Positions 53,289-61,643 of a stretch of 64,000 bases of DNA are shown piece by piece. Location: assembly GCF_900215355.1 (NCBI RefSeq), contig NZ_OBEA01000010.1, positions 62,001 to 126,000 of the forward strand, read 5' to 3'. The notes beneath the pieces are model-generated. The model did not search any database. It was not told where the DNA came from and saw nothing but the letters and a program-made list of their open reading frames with translations. The position numbers and the translations under genes are program-made. Every line of letters begins with the position of its first letter. Within the stretch, counting starts at the first letter, position 1. This stretch comes from Pseudooceanicola antarcticus (GTDB lineage: Bacteria; Pseudomonadota; Alphaproteobacteria; Rhodobacterales; Rhodobacteraceae).

Positions 53289-53771
53289 ATGCCAGTGCAT
53301 AAACTATCTCCGGTGATCGGTATTTTTGCGGCGCTTACCGCTTTCGTAATCGATCAGATCACAAAAGCCATTGTTGTGGCGAATGCGGCCTCCTTAAGCA
53401 CTGGAATCGCCGTGTTTCCAGGTTTTAACCTTGTCTTTTATCGCAATGATGGCGTCACTTTCGGACTACTTGGCGGCGCACCATGGTGGAGCCTCATAGC
53501 TCTCGCTCTTGCCATCTGCGGCTGGCTGGGGGTTATGCTGTTTCGCGCCGAAAATGCGGTTGAAACGCTCGCTTACGGAGCGATCATCGGTGGGGCCTTG
53601 GGCAATGTCTTTGATCGTGTGCGGTATCGGGCTGTAACGGACTTCCTGGATTTCTACATCAACTCAACGCATTGGCCTGCCTTCAACATGGCCGATGTGT
53701 TTGTCGTCAGTGGCGTGGGGCTCTTGCTCGCCGCACCCTGGATCAGTGCGCGGCGTCCGATCAAGTCGTGA
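53289..53771 (+). CDS. lspA: Lipoprotein signal peptidase
   Basis: A 160-residue four-helix aspartyl peptidase with the catalytic Asp in VTDFLDFY and NMADVFVV and the GGALGNVFDR motif. It cuts prolipoproteins at the lipobox Cys. PbrC of the Cupriavidus lead locus is an LspA homologue, so a copy beside a Zn/Cd/Pb-type ATPase is consistent with a lead- or metal-resistance role. The stop overlaps the GTG of lnt. Confidence 0.92.
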   Translation: MPVHKLSPVIGIFAALTAFVIDQITKAIVVANAASLSTGIAVFPGFNLVFYRNDGVTFGLLGGAPWWSLIALALAICGWLGVMLFRAENAVETLAYGAIIGGALGNVFDRVRYRAVTDFLDFYINSTHWPAFNMADVFVVSGVGLLLAAPWISARRPIKS

Positions 53772-55345
53772 AGCCGGTAATTCTGAACTGCTTCGCTCTG
53801 CGCAAACGTCTGCTCTCGCGGATGACGCTTGGTTTCGCCGCCGGGGCGCTGACCGTTCTAACCTTCCCGCCTTTCTCGATTCTCCTGCTTGTTCCCGTTG
53901 CCTATTCTGCGTTGTTTGTCGGTCTTCGCGACCTCTCCTTCGGGCGTGCTTTTCTCGTCGGCTGGGCGTTTGGTCTCGGCCAGTTCGGTTTCGGGATTTC
54001 GTGGATCGCGGAAAGTTTCTACGTCGAGGCCGAGCGTTTCGGGGCGCTGGCGATCCCGGCCGTCGCGGGATTGTCCGCAGGTCTCGCGATTTTCCCGGCC
54101 ATTGCCGCCGTGCTCTTCGTCGAAATCGCGCGGCGCGGAGCCATGGGCAGTCTCCTGGCCTGCCTCCTGTTCGCGACCTCATGGACCGCGGCCGAGTGGT
54201 TGCGCGGTCACGTTCTGACAGGTTTTCCGTGGAACCTCGCCGGCTACGCTCTTGTTGATTACGCCGCCCTTCGCCAGCCCGCCGCCTGGGTGGGAAGTTA
54301 TGGGCTAAGCTTTCTCACCGTGTTCGTAGCGGCACTCCCCGGCGCGGCTCTCATGGCGGTCGGGCGACAACGATTGATCATCTCGCTCATGCCGCTGGCC
54401 GGCATCGTAACGATGTGGGCCATCGGCACGCTTCGCCTCCAGTCGGATGCACCACAGCCACCGGATGTCGACCTGCGCATCGTTCAGGGCAACGTACCCC
54501 AAGAGGAGAAATGGGCGCCCGAGAACCGCGAGGCGACCTTCGCGCGCTATATCGAGCTTTCAACCCAGCCCGGCGATTTCGACGTTCTTCTCTGGCCGGA
54601 AACTGCCTTTCCCGGTTTCCTCGATGAGGATGCCCAGGCGCGATCCCGTATCGCGGCTGCGCTTCCGGACGGCAGCGTGCTGCTCACCGGAGTGCCGGAC
54701 CGTGTACCGAGTGAGGATGGCACCCGATATTTCAACACCGTCCAGGCTTTTGACGATAACAGTGAGATCCTGACCGGATACGCGAAACACCATCTCGTGC
54801 CCTTTGGCGAATACACTCCATTCCGCGGCTGGTTGCCGATCGAGCGGCTGACAGCGGGGCTGGGCGATTTTACGCCTGGACCGGGCCTGCGAACGCTTGC
54901 GCTTCCGGGTGTGCCGCTGGTCGCCGTGGCGATCTGCTATGAGATCATCTTCCCAGGCCATGTGGTCGACGACCTGTTCCGACCCGACTGGATTTTTAAC
55001 GCGACAAACGATGCCTGGTTTGGAACCAGCATCGGACCCGAGCAGCATCTGGCTTCCGCACGTATGCGCGCCGTAGAGGAAGGCCTTCCTGTCATCCGAG
55101 CCGCGAATACGGGCATCTCTGCCGTCATCGACGCGAACGGAGAGATCGTTGCGCGGCTCGATACCGGGGAAAGGGGCATAGTCGACGCTGATCTTCCCTC
55201 TGCGCGGCCGCCTACGCCATATGCGCTTTTTGGGGACTGGATGTTGCTGGCGCTCATCTTGGCTTCGTGGAGCTGGGCTCTGGCGGCCAATGCGACGGCT
55301 AACTACCGCCGCATGAGAAAGACCGTCATGCATAGATGTGGATAG
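53768..55345 (+). CDS. lnt: Apolipoprotein N-acyltransferase
   Basis: A 525-residue inner-membrane enzyme. It has six to seven N-terminal helices and a nitrilase-type domain with Glu in LWPETAFP, Lys in YAKHHLVPFGEYTPF and Cys in VAICYEIIFP. It adds the third acyl chain to lipoproteins. I take GTG at the lspA stop (GTGA overlap). Together with lgt at 25943 the window carries a full set of lipoprotein maturation enzymes. Confidence 0.9.
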   Translation: MKPVILNCFALRKRLLSRMTLGFAAGALTVLTFPPFSILLLVPVAYSALFVGLRDLSFGRAFLVGWAFGLGQFGFGISWIAESFYVEAERFGALAIPAVAGLSAGLAIFPAIAAVLFVEIARRGAMGSLLACLLFATSWTAAEWLRGHVLTGFPWNLAGYALVDYAALRQPAAWVGSYGLSFLTVFVAALPGAALMAVGRQRLIISLMPLAGIVTMWAIGTLRLQSDAPQPPDVDLRIVQGNVPQEEKWAPENREATFARYIELSTQPGDFDVLLWPETAFPGFLDEDAQARSRIAAALPDGSVLLTGVPDRVPSEDGTRYFNTVQAFDDNSEILTGYAKHHLVPFGEYTPFRGWLPIERLTAGLGDFTPGPGLRTLALPGVPLVAVAICYEIIFPGHVVDDLFRPDWIFNATNDAWFGTSIGPEQHLASARMRAVEEGLPVIRAANTGISAVIDANGEIVARLDTGERGIVDADLPSARPPTPYALFGDWMLLALILASWSWALAANATANYRRMRKTVMHRCG

Positions 55346-55838
55346 GCGTTCCGTCCTTCACCATTGCATAGATGTCCTCGATCTGCCGATCTGTGACCGC
55401 GATGCAGCCAGCTGTCCAGTCGCGGATGTCCGTCGGGTCGATGCCGGGGCGTGGACCACCATGGATGAAGATGTCGCCGCCGGGGGAAAGGCCCTGCGCT
55501 TCGGCAAAGGCGATGTCGGCCTCATTCGGATAAGAGATGCCAACTGAAAGATGATACGTACTTTCAGGGTTGCGCTTATCGACTATGTAGGTGCCCTCCG
55601 GGGTCCGACCGTCTCCCTCGAATTGCTTGTGACCCTGAGGAGCGAAGCCCAGCCCGATCGGATAGGTTTGCAGCACGCGATCGGATCCGTCGAGAACAAG
55701 CAAACGCTGTCCCTTGTAGAGCCGAAGTCGCGTCACTTCGGGTCCGTCATAGCTGCGGAACTTGCCGGCACAGCCCGACAAAAAGGCCGCTAAGCCACCC
55801 AACAGGACGGCGCGGCGGGGAAATCGGATGGTTTTCAC
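55326..55838 (-). CDS. L,D-transpeptidase (YkuD), second of three
   Basis: A 170-residue lipoprotein-like YkuD enzyme: lipobox AFLSGCAG, then the core with FIHGGP and DWTAGCIAVTDRQIEDIY (catalytic His and Cys). GTG start with AGAGG upstream. Its 3' end overlaps the lnt 3' end by 20 bases in the opposite direction. It lies downstream of the Zn/Cd ATPase on the same strand, 63 bases away. Confidence 0.9.
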   Translation of the reverse strand: MKTIRFPRRAVLLGGLAAFLSGCAGKFRSYDGPEVTRLRLYKGQRLLVLDGSDRVLQTYPIGLGFAPQGHKQFEGDGRTPEGTYIVDKRNPESTYHLSVGISYPNEADIAFAEAQGLSPGGDIFIHGGPRPGIDPTDIRDWTAGCIAVTDRQIEDIYAMVKDGTPIHIYA

Positions 55839-55901
55839 TGCTCGATGCCTCTTTCGTGAGGTCTGATATGGAAATAATGTTACCTTGCAAATGCCGCGTG
55901 A

Positions 55902-58256
55902 TCAATGTCCGTGGGCAAGCGCGGCCTTTGCGATCTGTGGCCCAACCTGCTCGCCACCGGACGGCGGTGCCTTGGCCTCTTGGCTGTTGAGCAGGCGCAG
56001 GGCGTTCGCCACCACCAGCAATGACACACCCACGTCGGCTGCAATAGCGCCCCACATCGATGCCATTCCGAACGCGGTAGCGACAACGAAAACTCCCTTG
56101 GTCGCCAAGGAAATACCGATGTTCTGATGGATAATCGACATTGTCCGGCGCGAATGACCGATCAGCCAAGGCACCTTGCCGAGGTCGTCGGTCATAAGGG
56201 CAATGTCCGCCGTCTCGATTGCCGCGTCAGAACCAACCGCACCCATCGCGATGGCATAATGCGCGCGCGCCATTGCGGGTGCATCGTTCACCCCGTCGCC
56301 GATCATGGCAACCATGTCGTGAGTTTTGACCAGGTCTTCGATGGCTGTCACCTTGTCTTCGGGCAGAAGCTCAGCGCGCACCTCGTCGATACCGACCTCG
56401 GCGGCAACGGCGCGCGCTGTTCGCTCGTTGTCACCGGTCAGCATGACGATGGTCTTCACGCCCTGCGCGTGAAGTTGCGCCACGATGCCCTTGGCATCAG
56501 GGCGGATGCGATCGCGCAGTTCAAGAATGCCCGTCACACCGGATTCATCGCCGACAGCGACAAGGGTGCTGCCGGCGCCTTCGATCCGCTCCCGCAGATC
56601 CTTCGGAATGGCGTCGCCGAAACCCTTCTCCTCGGCAAACCGGTCCGACCCCAGCCAGATCGACCGTCCGTCAGTGCGTCCTTCAAGTCCCCTGCCGGGA
56701 ATGGTGCGGGTATCCTCTGCGGCGGACACCTTGACGCCGTCGGCCTCCGCCCGCGCGAGAATGGCACGCGCCAAAGGGTGCGACGAACGTGCCTCCAGTC
56801 CTGCGGCGAGGGTCATCAGATCTTGCGCTGAAGCCCCGCCCAGCGGGTGCACCGCCGCCACTTCCGGCTGGCCCATGGTGATTGTGCCGGTCTTGTCCAT
56901 GGCCAGCGCCGTCGTCCTGCCCGGCGCCTCTACATAGGCACCGCCCTTGATGAGGACGCCCGCCCGCGCCGAAGCGGTGAGCGCTGCGACGATGGAGACA
57001 GGGGTCGAGATGACCAGAGCACATGGGCAAGCGATCACCAGCAGCACGAGGGCATTGTAGAACCAGTAATCCCAGGCTCCGCCGAAGATAAGCGGCGGCA
57101 GTAGCGCAATTGCGACGGCGAGAGCCATGACGATAGGCGTGTAGATGCGGGCGAACTTTGCCACCCACTGTTCCACGGGCGCGCGGCGGGCATGAGCGTC
57201 GCCGACCATGCGGATGATCTTGGCCAAGACGGTATCCGAGGCGGCCTTCGTGGCGCGCACCGTTAGTGTACCTTCGCCGTTGATCGTGCCCGCATAGACC
57301 TCGTCTCCGGTCTCTTTGGGTATCAAAGCACTTTCGCCGGTGATCGGCGCCTGGTCGACCGCGCCCGCGCCACCCGTCACCAGGCCGTCGAGCGGGATAC
57401 GGTCGCCACCGCGTACAATAAAGCTTGAGCCTACGGCGACTTGCGCCGCCGGCATGTCGGTCTCGCTTCCGTCATCGCGGATCACGCGCGCGGTGGGTGG
57501 CGCAAGATCCAGGAGCGCCGACACCGCATTCCGCGCGCGCCCAACGCTCCAGCTTTCGAGAAAGAGGGACAGCGAAAAGAAAAAAGCCACTGTCGCTGCC
57601 TCGAAGAATTCACCGAGCCCGATGGCTCCGGCGACTGCGACAACCATCAGCAGGTTCATGTCGGGCGACAGCCGACGTGCGGACGACCATGCCTTCGGTG
57701 CCACAAGCCAAACGCCGAATAGGATAGCAACTGCAAAAAGCCCTGCCTCGGCCAGCGGCATCGGCGCTTCGCCGTGCCCCGCGAAGAGGCCGAGCGCCCC
57801 GCCCATACCTGTCTCGACGATGTGCCAGAGAAAACCCGCCGCCCAGAAGCCGCCGCTGAGAGCCGTAAACAGCCGCTGTCGTGCAAGATGGGCCGCTTGG
57901 TCGACCGACGCGTTCTCGGCATTCCACGGCTTCGCGGTCATGCCGGTGCTCGCGACAAGTTCCGCAACTTCGTCGTCCGATACACTCTTTGCGCTGTCGA
58001 GAATGGTCATCCTCCCGTTGATCACATCGAACGCGAGATGCTCGGCCCCGCCGATCTGCGGGCCGATTACCTTATTCAAGATCGCGACCTCCTCGGCGCA
58101 ATCGAGGCCGGACACCTGAAAACTGCGCCCGCCGGTTGGGGCGGGCGTCGTCGGTGCGATGTCGCCGCACGTTCCGGCGCTACCACAGCAACTGCCGCCG
58201 CTTGCCTGGGCATCTTCGGCGTGATCGTGATCGTGGCGGTGGGTGTCGGACGGCAT
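55902..58256 (-). CDS. Zn/Cd/Pb-type P1B-2 ATPase
   Basis: A 784-residue metal pump. The N-terminus is His-rich (HRHDHDHAEDA) with a CC and GTC cluster and a degenerate HMA region (SGLDCAEEV). The core has LVIACPCALVIST near residue 414, DKTGTITMG near 454 and [10 protein letters not shown] near 653. In the last helix ADVGVSLLVVANALRLL carries the Asp typical of P1B-2 pumps (ZntA/CadA/PbrA). Promoter is a ZntR/CadR-type site directly upstream. Confidence 0.94.
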   Translation of the reverse strand: MPSDTHRHDHDHAEDAQASGGSCCGSAGTCGDIAPTTPAPTGGRSFQVSGLDCAEEVAILNKVIGPQIGGAEHLAFDVINGRMTILDSAKSVSDDEVAELVASTGMTAKPWNAENASVDQAAHLARQRLFTALSGGFWAAGFLWHIVETGMGGALGLFAGHGEAPMPLAEAGLFAVAILFGVWLVAPKAWSSARRLSPDMNLLMVVAVAGAIGLGEFFEAATVAFFFSLSLFLESWSVGRARNAVSALLDLAPPTARVIRDDGSETDMPAAQVAVGSSFIVRGGDRIPLDGLVTGGAGAVDQAPITGESALIPKETGDEVYAGTINGEGTLTVRATKAASDTVLAKIIRMVGDAHARRAPVEQWVAKFARIYTPIVMALAVAIALLPPLIFGGAWDYWFYNALVLLVIACPCALVISTPVSIVAALTASARAGVLIKGGAYVEAPGRTTALAMDKTGTITMGQPEVAAVHPLGGASAQDLMTLAAGLEARSSHPLARAILARAEADGVKVSAAEDTRTIPGRGLEGRTDGRSIWLGSDRFAEEKGFGDAIPKDLRERIEGAGSTLVAVGDESGVTGILELRDRIRPDAKGIVAQLHAQGVKTIVMLTGDNERTARAVAAEVGIDEVRAELLPEDKVTAIEDLVKTHDMVAMIGDGVNDAPAMARAHYAIAMGAVGSDAAIETADIALMTDDLGKVPWLIGHSRRTMSIIHQNIGISLATKGVFVVATAFGMASMWGAIAADVGVSLLVVANALRLLNSQEAKAPPSGGEQVGPQIAKAALAHGH

Positions 58257-58288
58257 GAACGGACCTCTGGATTCGGGTGCTTTGTCAT

Positions 58289-58319
58289 GACATAGCCCCT
58301 ACAGTAGCTAGAGCTTCAA
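58289..58319 (-). promoter_or_regulatory. ZntR/CadR-type promoter of the P1B-2 ATPase
   Basis: On the - strand: TTGAAG, 19 bases, TATGTC, spacer dyad CTCTAGCTACTGTAGGG. Confidence 0.75.
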
Positions 58320-58438
58320 GAGAAAAGTTCGGTGGTATTTCCGTTTGTTTTCTTGCTAGACGGTCCGACGACAGCCTCAATCACGGCGTGAGGCATAAAG
58401 AGCCGATACTAAGAAAAACAGAAAGGAAAGGAAACTCG

Positions 58439-58723
58439 ATGCAGGTTTTGATGCTGAAGCAAAAAATGATGGTTGCGGTGGCGCTTTTGCTCACGACAGG
58501 ATGCGCCATCCAGCCGACAGGGCCGAACGACACGGCAGACCAGACGGGCAACGTTCCCGAAGCTGTGGTTGCGATGGCTGCTCCGGATCAGGATGTTGCA
58601 ACCGCGCGCCTCGTGCCGGAAGACGGCTGCTATTGGTACGAACATAGCGGGCCGGTCGAAACGACGCTGCTGCCGTTGCGCACGGCGAACGGTAATCCGA
58701 TCTGCGTGGCACGCGAAGCTTGA
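58439..58723 (+). CDS. Small lipoprotein
   Basis: A 94-residue protein with lipobox LLTTGCAIQ, a Cys-containing C-terminal half (EDGCYWYEHSGPVETTLLPL) and an AAGGAAAGGAAA ribosome site. Not recognised. It stands alone between the ATPase promoter and a convergent L,D-transpeptidase gene. Confidence 0.6.
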   Translation: MQVLMLKQKMMVAVALLLTTGCAIQPTGPNDTADQTGNVPEAVVAMAAPDQDVATARLVPEDGCYWYEHSGPVETTLLPLRTANGNPICVAREA

Positions 58724-58771
58724 GGACGCGCCACACGTTGGATCAACGCGCCTCAGACCTACGCACCACAC

Positions 58772-59434
58772 TCAACTTCGCGCGGTGACACTGTCCTCCG
58801 CCGAGTACAAATGTGCCGTCGATTCGATCTCAACGTTGGGATAAAGTTCGTTAATGTGAGCCATGACCATCCGCACGCAACCCGAACTGGCTCGACCGCC
58901 GATACTTCTCGGATAGGGCGTGCCGTGTATTCGAAGATAAGTGTCGCGGTCTCCGACGTACAGATAGATGGCTCGTGATCCCAAAGCGTTTTCGGGGCCG
59001 GGTTCCATCCCGTCGGCCCATCGTGCGTTTTCCGGATCCCGCTCGATCATGTTCTGGGTCGGTGTCCAATGCGGCCACCTCACCTTGCGTTTGATCGTGT
59101 AGACCCCAGGCTCATATAGGTTGCCCCGGGCAATGGCCACACCGTAGCGCATTGCGGTCCCGCTCTCCTCGATATGATAGAGATACCGCGCGACCGCATC
59201 GACATGGATGTCTCCTGGCACGAGTCCGGGTTTCGCGACCACGCGCTGGGGCAAAAAGCGCGGGTGTAGGCCCCAAGGGTTTGACGTGGCCGGATCGAAT
59301 CCGGGCGGCGTGACTTGCGCGTCCCATTCAGCCTTCTGTGCCTCGGCGGGCCAGGTATCGGCCAACAGGGGGCTGGAAACAGACGCGGAGAATAGCGCCG
59401 TTGTTGTTTGAATGAAGTGTCGTCTTGTCAGCAT
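58772..59434 (-). CDS. L,D-transpeptidase (YkuD), third of three
   Basis: A 220-residue exported YkuD enzyme with LRIHGTPYPRSIGGRASSGCVRMVMAHINELY (His and Cys of the catalytic motif). Signal peptide ends SPLLA. Its promoter has the MerR-type 19-bp spacer with a CTCTAG dyad, so this copy appears directly metal-induced. Confidence 0.9.
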   Translation of the reverse strand: MLTRRHFIQTTTALFSASVSSPLLADTWPAEAQKAEWDAQVTPPGFDPATSNPWGLHPRFLPQRVVAKPGLVPGDIHVDAVARYLYHIEESGTAMRYGVAIARGNLYEPGVYTIKRKVRWPHWTPTQNMIERDPENARWADGMEPGPENALGSRAIYLYVGDRDTYLRIHGTPYPRSIGGRASSGCVRMVMAHINELYPNVEIESTAHLYSAEDSVTARS

Positions 59435-59494
59435 GTCTTACCCTTTCGGTTCCCACCAGAATCTATGGCAAGAACGGTATCTGTTCACTTTGAT

Positions 59495-59525
59495 TAGATA
59501 GGACTTCTAGTGGCTAGAGGTTCAA
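59495..59525 (-). promoter_or_regulatory. ZntR/CadR-type promoter of the third L,D-transpeptidase
   Basis: On the - strand: TTGAAC, 19 bases, TATCTA, spacer dyad CTCTAGCCACTAGAAG. Best-formed promoter of the second regulon. Confidence 0.82.
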
Positions 59526-59537
59526 GGACATATTTTC

Positions 59538-59732
59538 GTGAAAACACACGATCCTTGTGATCCGCAATTTACCATCCGCTACTACGAAAAGATCGGCGCG
59601 CCGCCCAGCCTGACCCGGCCTGTTCCCGAGACCACGGTTGCTGCAGAGTCAGATCCTGTCGAAGCTGGCTATGGAGGAAGGCCATATCGCCCGCTTCGCC
59701 TGAGCAGCGAACGGCAGTGTGGTGAACTTTGA
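59538..59732 (+). pseudogene. Possible MerR-family fragment
   Basis: The frame begins with residues including FTIRYYEKIG, the turn-and-wing start of a MerR DNA-binding domain, but the first helix is missing and the following sequence does not continue as MerR. It is divergent from the MerR-type promoter of the L,D-transpeptidase, the place where a MerR gene is expected. The stretch from here to 59918 holds nothing else convincing. Confidence 0.4.
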
Positions 59733-59918
59733 CTTGCACGGTGACGGGGGCAGGCAAAGCAGCAACGACAAACAGGGCCGCGCAGTGTCCAAAATACCGG
59801 GCGTCTTGCTCGCCGCCTTCACCAGTCATCATAGATGGTGAAGGCACAACCGCACGGAAGCGCCGGCCACAGCGGCCTTGCGCACTGGCGAGGAGTATCT
59901 CCAAATTCGAGCACCTTG

Positions 59919-59945
59919 TGTCGCTTTGCCTTTAAATCTGAGACA
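59919..59945 (+). repeat. Left end of the Tni transposon
   Basis: Starts TGTCGCTTTGCC and includes CTTTAAATCTGAGA. A second, subterminal box reads TTTTGTCCTTAACTGTGAG at 59965, overlapping the end of tniQ. Confidence 0.75.
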
Positions 59946-59972
59946 TGGCGCTTTGAGCGTCGAGTTTTGTCC

Positions 59973-60764
59973 TTAACTGTGAGATTCGGCTGTCTTTGGT
60001 CCTGTGCTTCTGGCGCGCTGTTGCGCAACATGATCAACTGCGGCAAGCAGACGTGGCTCTCTCTCGAAGGCGCGCAACAGAGCAATTCTTACATAGTCGT
60101 CGGCACCGGCGCTGGATATGGCCGCTTTTATCAGCGGACGAGACTGGGCCGCAGCGATCGCCGCAAGGCAGAACAGCCTCACTTCCGGTCTGGGGCTCTG
60201 AAGAGCGAATAACGGATCCCCGCGGACGGCCTTGAGCGACATGCCAAAGGTGACCGCGCGCATCGCACGTCGAAGTAGGTTGGGGCGGTTTGACGTCGCT
60301 GCGTGCTCAAGCAGCCCTGCCCCGCAGCGCGCACGGTCTATCAGTTTTTCAGGCAACTTTTCGTCACCGGGCTTTGCGAGGCTCCGAACAAGTAGGGTCC
60401 CGCAAAATTGGCAATCAAATGCCCAGGATCGCCGCCAATGCCTGAGCGAGAGGCCGCGTCGGGAACACTCGGGGCAAGACTGGAAAGGAACTTGCGCTGT
60501 GAGCATCATCTCCATTTTCGTCATTGCCCTAAAAGTCATTGACTGCACGGTGTCGGGATCGACACGCGCAGCGATAGATATCTTTTCCGCATCGGCCGCC
60601 TCAACGTCGAAGTCCAGGGCGGCGCCATGTCGTGTATCGATCTCGATATGGGCCAGCAGTTCCGCGTCATTACAGTAGTTGGCCGCAGCCAGCCGAGACA
60701 ACCAACCTGACAACAACTCGTCTGGCAGCGGCGCGACAGTCTTTGGCAGCGGGCGCGGCTTCAC
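59973..60764 (-). CDS. tniQ: TniQ family protein
   Basis: About 263 residues with the N-terminal TniQ pattern PDELLSGWLSRLA and a zinc site SCPECSRRG / DCQFCGT. TniQ helps choose the target site. I take the GTG that overlaps the tniB stop (GTGA); the longer frame inside tniB is unlikely. Confidence 0.88.
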   Translation of the reverse strand: MKPRPLPKTVAPLPDELLSGWLSRLAAANYCNDAELLAHIEIDTRHGAALDFDVEAADAEKISIAARVDPDTVQSMTFRAMTKMEMMLTAQVPFQSCPECSRRGLSLRHWRRSWAFDCQFCGTLLVRSLAKPGDEKLPEKLIDRARCGAGLLEHAATSNRPNLLRRAMRAVTFGMSLKAVRGDPLFALQSPRPEVRLFCLAAIAAAQSRPLIKAAISSAGADDYVRIALLRAFEREPRLLAAVDHVAQQRARSTGPKTAESHS

Positions 60765-61642
60765 ACCCGGGACTTCTCGAGCCGCCGCCCAGCGGACGCG
60801 TGACGCGACCAAACCGGCGTCCATTTTGCGATTGCGTCATCGGTGATGCATTCATCACCAGTGACAATGGCGTCGATGGAAAGATCCTTGATCAGGGCGA
60901 AGATGCGCGAGGTCACCCCACCGGTCAGTGCAAGCATCTGCTTGAGCGACTTGACCTTCAGATTGGATTTCTTCTCGAGGGGCATTGCCGCGATGAGTGT
61001 TTGAATCATGTCCGAGAACTCGGCATCGTCGCGCCAGTTTGGCAGGTGATGTTCGTCCAGCCGCCTGGCAAGCTGGAGATCACCACGGATGGCATCGACG
61101 GCCTCGCTGACCCCGAGGCATACCAGCGACACTTCGAGTTCATTGCTGAGATACCGCAGAACATTGAGAAAGCGGCGCTGTTCGCGGTGGGTCCCGGCCA
61201 AAAGATTGTGGACCTCGTCGATCATGATCATCCGCAGGCCAAGGTCGCGCAAGAGTGCGATGACACGGACTTCGAGGGAAGCCACATTTTGAGCGCGGGC
61301 GCTCAGTGCCGTCGCCGGGGCGCCGACGGCGGCCAAGATGTGCAGATAGAACCGCCGTTCGTCGGGTGCGGGCGGCGCTTGCAACAGCAGAAGCGGTGTG
61401 CGCGTGATGCCTGACGGCGGATCGTATTCTGGTGCGTACTTGCGCGACAGGTTTCGGGCGATCATCGTCTTTCCGATCCCGGACGCGCCATGCACAAGAA
61501 GGCCAGGCATACGGGTTTGCCTTGGCGCCTCGATCATACCCTGCAAACGGTCCAGCACTTGTTCGGCCCGCGGAAAGCCGATCCAAATGTCCGATTGAAT
61601 GAGGGCGATCCGACCGTCTTCCTCAGTTGTCCCTGCCGTCAA
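60761..61642 (-). CDS. tniB: TniB transposition ATPase
   Basis: A 293-residue AAA ATPase with Walker A GASGIGKT near residue 54 and Walker B MIMIDEVHN near 140. It regulates the transposase and target choice. TTG start directly after the tniA stop. Confidence 0.9.
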   Translation of the reverse strand: MTAGTTEEDGRIALIQSDIWIGFPRAEQVLDRLQGMIEAPRQTRMPGLLVHGASGIGKTMIARNLSRKYAPEYDPPSGITRTPLLLLQAPPAPDERRFYLHILAAVGAPATALSARAQNVASLEVRVIALLRDLGLRMIMIDEVHNLLAGTHREQRRFLNVLRYLSNELEVSLVCLGVSEAVDAIRGDLQLARRLDEHHLPNWRDDAEFSDMIQTLIAAMPLEKKSNLKVKSLKQMLALTGGVTSRIFALIKDLSIDAIVTGDECITDDAIAKWTPVWSRHASAGRRLEKSRV

Positions 61643-61643
61643 T

